Positions 22,061-25,136 of a stretch of 25,136 nt of DNA are shown piece after piece. Source of the stretch: Acidimicrobiia bacterium. GTDB lineage: Bacteria; Actinomycetota; Acidimicrobiia; Acidimicrobiales; Aldehydirespiratoraceae. The stretch is taken from positions 1-25,136 of the forward strand of contig JAJDZO010000268.1 of assembly GCA_022824605.1 (NCBI GenBank), read 5' to 3'. The notes beneath the pieces are model-generated. The model was given only the letters and a program-made list of their open reading frames with translations, had not been told where the DNA came from and did no database searches. The translations under genes and the position numbers were made by a program. Position 1 is the first letter of the stretch, and every line of letters starts with the position of its first letter.

Positions 22061-23535
22061 CGAGCGTCCCCGGATTCTGCTTGATGCGGTCCCGGCGTCT
22101 CGGCCAGACAGCGCAACACCATGGCCCGGGCCCGATCCCAGTCGTAGTTGCGGTACAGGCGTCCCTGCACCACCGACGCCGAGCCGGCGTAGAACATCTC
22201 GTACTGGAAGTGCCGTCCCGCGAATTCCGACCCGACCGCATCCCAGATGAGTTTCAACAGCGCTATCCGGTGCGCGGCGTCCACGTCGGGCCAGCGCACG
22301 AACCGCTCGAAGTCGGCCCTCGTCACCGGATCGTCCCAGGCGCTTGCCGACGACGGCACCTGGATGGTGGTCCCGCCGGTCATCTCGCGCAGTGCGAAAT
22401 TGATGTCGCGGTACACAGCGGGCTGCAGCGCCATGGCGGAGTACAGCATCTCCGGGTCGGGCTGGGCCACGCCGTTGCTGTCGATCACCGCGTTGTACTC
22501 CCCGGCCAGCACCAGCCCGTGCGGCACCGACGCCTGGGCCGCCACTCGGGCGAGGCCGAGCTGGAAGTTGCGGTCGCCGGACTGGCCCGACCATTCGGCC
22601 AACTGCGAGGCGAGCCCGGCCAGGAACCTCAGCTTCACCGCGTAGCGGATCTGAGCCTGGGTGTTGCCCAGCACATGGGCAGGGGTCCGGGTGAACTGCG
22701 CGAAGGTGATGTCCGGGTCGCGGTCCACGAACACGTGCTCGGGCGGAACGTCCACATCATCGAACACCACCAGCGCGTCGGTCTCGTCGTATTCGGCCGA
22801 CAGCGGGTAGTCACCGGCATCGGTGACATCGCGGCCGTACGGGCGACGGGGGTAGATCCGCAGCCGGGGATGGTTTACGGGGATCACCACCGACAGGCCG
22901 TAGTCGTCGGCGCCGGGGGGCAGCGGCTGGATGGAGCTGACGAACAGGTAGTCCGACATCACCGTGGCCGTGCCCAGCATCTGTGCACCCCTCACCACCA
23001 CCCCGTCGTCGTCGGAGTGGGCGATGGCCGCGTAGAGGTGGGGCGCGTACTGCTCGTGGGGGCCCTTGGCCCTGTCCACCTGCGGGTGGATGATCGTGTA
23101 GGTGACGTACAGGTCCTCGTCGCGGGCCCGCTCGTAGAAGCGCTGCACGTTGTCGGCGTAGCGGTCGCCGGCCTTGGCGAAGGTGTCGAGCGAGCCCGAG
23201 AAGCCGGCGAAGAACGAGGCCACATGGTCGGGTGAGCGGCCCAGGTAGCCGTGGCTGATCTCAGACCAGGCCTCGATGGCCAGCCTGCGGCGGCGCAGGT
23301 CGTCCACCGAGCGCGGCACCAGCCAGCTCAGGTTCACCGGCCGTCCGTCGCTGGGCGACTCGTAGGTCATGAGCTCGCGGTTGGCCGGATCGGCCGAGAA
23401 GTCGTAGAGCCGGGCCACGCTGCGCACCCCCGCCGCGAAGGCGGGATGGGTGGTGATGTCGTCGACCGGCGCGCCGTCGAGAATCACGTTGCGTCCGTCT
23501 CGCAACGACTCGACGTAGCTGTCACCAGTGCGCAT
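22057..23535 (-). CDS. 4-hydroxyphenylacetate 3-monooxygenase (HpaB) family flavin monooxygenase
   Basis: A 492-residue protein of the HpaB/PvcC family, the oxygenase part of two-component FADH2-dependent phenol hydroxylases with an acyl-CoA-dehydrogenase fold. Blocks seen are the N-terminal SYVESLRDGRNVILDG, PQVDRAKGPHEQYAPHLYA, VVRGAQMLGTATVMSDYLFV, FDDVDVPPEHVFVDRD and, near the C-terminus, HFQYEMFYAGSASVVQGRLYRNYDWD. It would ortho-hydroxylate a phenolic substrate. The reductase partner (HpaC type) is not in the window. The ATG at 23535 has a GGAGGGTGG site. It is the first gene of the long operon and overlaps the UbiD gene by 4 bp, suggesting that hydroxylation and decarboxylation are linked steps. 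Confidence 0.93.
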   Translation of the reverse strand: MRTGDSYVESLRDGRNVILDGAPVDDITTHPAFAAGVRSVARLYDFSADPANRELMTYESPSDGRPVNLSWLVPRSVDDLRRRRLAIEAWSEISHGYLGRSPDHVASFFAGFSGSLDTFAKAGDRYADNVQRFYERARDEDLYVTYTIIHPQVDRAKGPHEQYAPHLYAAIAHSDDDGVVVRGAQMLGTATVMSDYLFVSSIQPLPPGADDYGLSVVIPVNHPRLRIYPRRPYGRDVTDAGDYPLSAEYDETDALVVFDDVDVPPEHVFVDRDPDITFAQFTRTPAHVLGNTQAQIRYAVKLRFLAGLASQLAEWSGQSGDRNFQLGLARVAAQASVPHGLVLAGEYNAVIDSNGVAQPDPEMLYSAMALQPAVYRDINFALREMTGGTTIQVPSSASAWDDPVTRADFERFVRWPDVDAAHRIALLKLIWDAVGSEFAGRHFQYEMFYAGSASVVQGRLYRNYDWDRARAMVLRCLAETPGPHQAESGDAR

Positions 23536-23590
23536 CCACCCTCCAAGATCGCGAAAGGCTGCTCGGGCACGAAGCCCGCCTTCATGACAG

Positions 23591-23619
23591 ATTGTCTGAC
23601 AACCTGCTTACGATGTCAA
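23591..23619 (-). promoter_or_regulatory. Operon promoter with overlapping FadR/GntR-type operator
   Basis: On the minus strand TTGACA (23619-23614), a 17-nt spacer and GACAAT (23596-23591) form a near-consensus promoter; transcription would start near 23584, about 48 nt before the monooxygenase ATG. The perfect palindrome TTGTCTGACAA (23592-23602) overlaps the -10 box and fits the FadR-subfamily consensus TnGTnnnACnA. A bound regulator there would block RNA polymerase. A small CGGGC/GCCCG hairpin (23564-23578) lies in the 5' leader. Confidence 0.7.
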
Positions 23620-23628
23620 ACTGTCCCC

Positions 23629-23721
23629 GTGAGGACCGCGTGAAGCTCATCTCAACACCATCGATCAAGGGCACCCGCCGGCCCGCCGCCAACTTGCCGT
23701 TGTGAGGGCCGCGTGAGGCTC
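23629..23721 (+). repeat. Duplicated translation-initiation segment before the MFS gene
   Basis: GTGAGGACCGCGTGAAGCTC (23629-23648) recurs as GTGAGGGCCGCGTGAGGCTC (23702-23721), 18 of 20 identical, 73 bp apart. The second copy contains the ribosome site and GTG start of the MFS gene; the first contains the same arrangement one frame off. Confidence 0.75.
23640..23705 (+). CDS. Possible 21-codon leader peptide upstream of the MFS gene
   Basis: GTG 23640 opens a frame of 21 codons (beginning VKLISTPSIKGT) that stops at TGA 23703-23705, just before the MFS start at 23713. Its initiation region is a near copy of the MFS one. It could be a translated leader coupled to the transporter, or simply the relic of a duplication. 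No homology can be claimed for so short a peptide. Confidence 0.25.
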   Translation: MKLISTPSIKGTRRPAANLPL

Positions 23722-24933
23722 GCATTGGGCCGGCTGGCCGGCACGCTGCGCAACCCCAACTTCCGCCGCTACGCCGGGGCGCAGTTCCTGCACGGCGCCG
23801 GGATGTGGGCCCATCACCTGGCCGAGGTGTGGTTGGTGTATGAGATCACCGGCAGCGCGCTCGCCGTCGGGCTCACCGTGGCAGTCCGGTCGGGTCTGGC
23901 CGTCGTGCTGTCGCCGCTGGCGGGAGCGCTGGCCGACCGCAAGGACCGGCGGGTCCTGCTGGCCTCCACCCAGGCCTCGAAGTCGGTGGTGGCCGGAATG
24001 CTGGCCGTCGCCGCGCTGGCCATGGGCGAGGATCTTCCGTTGGCGGTCCTGTTCGCAGCCGTCACCCTGCTGGGCGCGATCGGCGCGGTCGACACGCCGC
24101 TGCGGCGAGCCTTCGTGCGCGATGTGGTGATCGCCGACGGAGTCGACCGAGCGGCGCGGCTGCACACCTCGGTGATGTCGGTGGGCCGGTTCCTGGGAAG
24201 CGGCGCTGCCTGGCTCTTCTTGAGCCTGGCCATGTCTTGGGCCTGCTTCGCGGTGAATGGAGCCACTTCGCTGCTCGCCTCGCTGCTGGTGCTGCGGGTA
24301 GTGCCCACCACCGGGGCCACCTCGGCGGAAGCCCGAGCGGCCGGGGGACGGGTGTTCGAGTATCTGATGCGCACCCCGGCGGTGACGATCCCGATGGGCC
24401 TGCTGTGCTCGTTCACCTTGTTCGGCTGGAATCTGGCGGTGCTGCTGCCGGTGGTGGCCGACGATCAGCTGGCCAGCGGGGCGGGCACGTTCGCGATCCT
24501 GGCCCAGGTCATGGCCGTCGGCAGCCTGATCGGTTCGGTGATGATCGCCGCGTCCAGGCTGGAAGGGGTCCGCAGCCTCGCGGTGCTGCTGGCAGTGTTC
24601 AGCGCAGCCGTGTTGCCGCTGGCCGCCGTGAACCACCTCGTCGCGGGAATGGCCGCCATCTTCGTGGTCGGCGTGATCGGCGGCGGCTACCTCAGCCTGT
24701 CCAATGGATCGGTCCAGAGCGCCGCCGATCCACGCCTGCAAGGCCGAGTGTCGGCGGTGTACGGCGTGGTCTTCGTAGGAGCCCGCGCGGTCGGCGGCCC
24801 GATCCTCGGCTGGCTAGTCGACGCCTTCGGCAGCCGGGTAGCCCTAGTGACCGTGGGCTCCTTCACCGCAGCCTGCGCGCTCGTGTGCTTGGCAGCCGTC
24901 AGCCGCCCCCGCCCACTCCGTTCAGACGCCTGA
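23713..24933 (+). CDS. MFS transporter (MFS_3 / EntS-like)
   Basis: A 406-residue membrane protein with about 12 helices. The loop 2-3 motif A is seen as GALADRKDRRVLL (about 76-88), and the start LGRLAGTLRNPNFRRYAGAQFLHGAGMW is typical of the MFS_3 group, which includes the enterobactin exporter EntS. GRVSAVYGVVFVGARAVGGPILGWLVDAFGSR near the C-terminus is also characteristic. These proteins mostly export small molecules; the substrate is unknown. The start is GTG 23713 with GTGAGG upstream. It is divergent from the catabolic operon and shares its intergenic region, so it may be co-regulated and move an intermediate or toxic product, but this is inference. Confidence 0.88.
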   Translation: MRLALGRLAGTLRNPNFRRYAGAQFLHGAGMWAHHLAEVWLVYEITGSALAVGLTVAVRSGLAVVLSPLAGALADRKDRRVLLASTQASKSVVAGMLAVAALAMGEDLPLAVLFAAVTLLGAIGAVDTPLRRAFVRDVVIADGVDRAARLHTSVMSVGRFLGSGAAWLFLSLAMSWACFAVNGATSLLASLLVLRVVPTTGATSAEARAAGGRVFEYLMRTPAVTIPMGLLCSFTLFGWNLAVLLPVVADDQLASGAGTFAILAQVMAVGSLIGSVMIAASRLEGVRSLAVLLAVFSAAVLPLAAVNHLVAGMAAIFVVGVIGGGYLSLSNGSVQSAADPRLQGRVSAVYGVVFVGARAVGGPILGWLVDAFGSRVALVTVGSFTAACALVCLAAVSRPRPLRSDA

Positions 24934-24944
24934 CCGACAAATCT

Positions 24945-25136
24945 GGCTCTTCGCACTCATGGTGTTGGTTGTGTCCTTGATGGGTGCGGGCTAATCGGGC
25001 ACTCCGCGTTTTAGGGTGGAGTGAGGGTGTCCAGCAGCGCCCAGTTGGGTTTGCCGGCGTAGAGCAGGGCGCGGATGCGGTAGTTGGCGAAGTTGGTGAA
25101 TCCGAAGGCGGCGCGTTTGACGCGTTTGATGAGATT
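24945..25136 (-). mobile_element. 3' end of an ISL3-like insertion sequence (cut by window edge)
   Basis: GGCTCTTCGCACTCAT begins at 24945 and resembles ISL3-family terminal repeats (GGCTCTTC...). It is followed by a non-coding end and then the transposase C-terminus on the minus strand. The candidate 8-bp target duplication would be ACAAATCT (24937-24944); its partner lies outside the window. The element sits 11 bp behind the MFS stop, so it breaks no gene seen here. Confidence 0.65.
25011..25136 (-). CDS. ISL3 family transposase, C-terminal fragment (rest outside window)
   Basis: The last 41 codons of a gene entering from the right edge, ending in TAA at 25013-25011. The visible end, NLIKRVKRAAFGFTNF then NYRIRALLYAGKPNW, is the typical C-terminus of ISL3 (IS204/IS1001/IS1096/IS1165) transposases, where KR-x-x-FGF and YR-R-LLYAG are conserved. 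Whether the full gene is intact cannot be seen. Confidence 0.85.
   Translation of the reverse strand, partial: NLIKRVKRAAFGFTNFANYRIRALLYAGKPNWALLDTLTPP

Noticed and set aside
19808..23235. Two plus-strand frames of over 500 residues opposite the UbiD and HpaB-like genes
   Set aside because: They have no domain signatures, lie opposite genes with intact catalytic motifs, and stay open only through the G+C bias.
23665..24741. 358-residue minus-strand frame opposite the MFS gene
   Set aside because: Its Gln/His/Arg-rich content without motifs is typical of the antisense of a membrane-protein gene; the plus-strand frame has clear MFS motifs.
1..25136. Selenoproteins with in-frame TGA, given the selAB genes
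   Set aside because: Every recognised gene ends at a stop that fits its family's normal C-terminus, and I found no continuation of homology beyond a TGA.
1..25136. CRISPR arrays, prophage genes or toxin-antitoxin pairs
   Set aside because: No regularly spaced repeats with unique spacers and no phage or toxin signatures were seen; the short repeats present are tandem or single duplications inside or beside genes.

Overview
The window comes from a G+C-rich actinobacterium. Supporting signs are a WhiB-type iron-sulfur regulator, strong G/C bias at third codon positions, many GTG/TTG starts, and several start codons lying 6-9 nt behind a TAnnnT -10 box (leaderless-type promoters). An Acidimicrobiia-like lineage is a guess from gene style, not something the sequence proves.

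Left part (1-6941), mostly housekeeping: a nitroreductase running off the left edge and an FxsA-like membrane protein (both minus); the selenocysteine genes selA-selB (plus); a WhiB regulator and an NfeD-type membrane protein (minus); a STAS anti-sigma-factor antagonist (minus) divergent from a stand-alone receiver-domain protein (plus); and a tRNA-Pro(CGG).

Main part (6942-23535): sixteen minus-strand genes in a nearly gapless, repeatedly overlapping array. In transcription order they are an HpaB-family flavin monooxygenase, a UbiD-family decarboxylase, a FadR-type GntR regulator, an ACMSD-like amidohydrolase, a GlcG/HbpS-like protein, a complete peptide-type ABC importer (lipoprotein, two permeases, two ATPases), RidA, a gamma-glutamyltransferase-family Ntn hydrolase, a creatinase-like M24 protein, a small cupin, a DUF2848 protein, and a class I glutamine amidotransferase-like protein that may have its own promoter. 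The combination suggests uptake and breakdown of a nitrogen-bearing, probably hydroxylated and carboxylated aromatic, possibly amide- or gamma-glutamyl-linked. I do not recognise it as a described pathway. Upstream of the first gene is a TTGACA-17-GACAAT promoter whose -10 box overlaps a perfect palindrome, TTGTCTGACAA, which fits the FadR-type operator consensus TnGTnnnACnA. This makes the operon-encoded GntR protein the likely regulator.

Right part (23536-25136): a divergent MFS transporter preceded by a duplicated translation-initiation segment that creates a 21-codon leader frame, then the 3' end of an ISL3-like insertion sequence cut by the right edge. No stretch over 300 bases lacks a gene; the largest gaps are 178 bp (23536-23712, regulatory) and about 123 bp (4412-4534, upstream of whiB). 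selC, selD, a flavin reductase and UbiX are not visible in the window.
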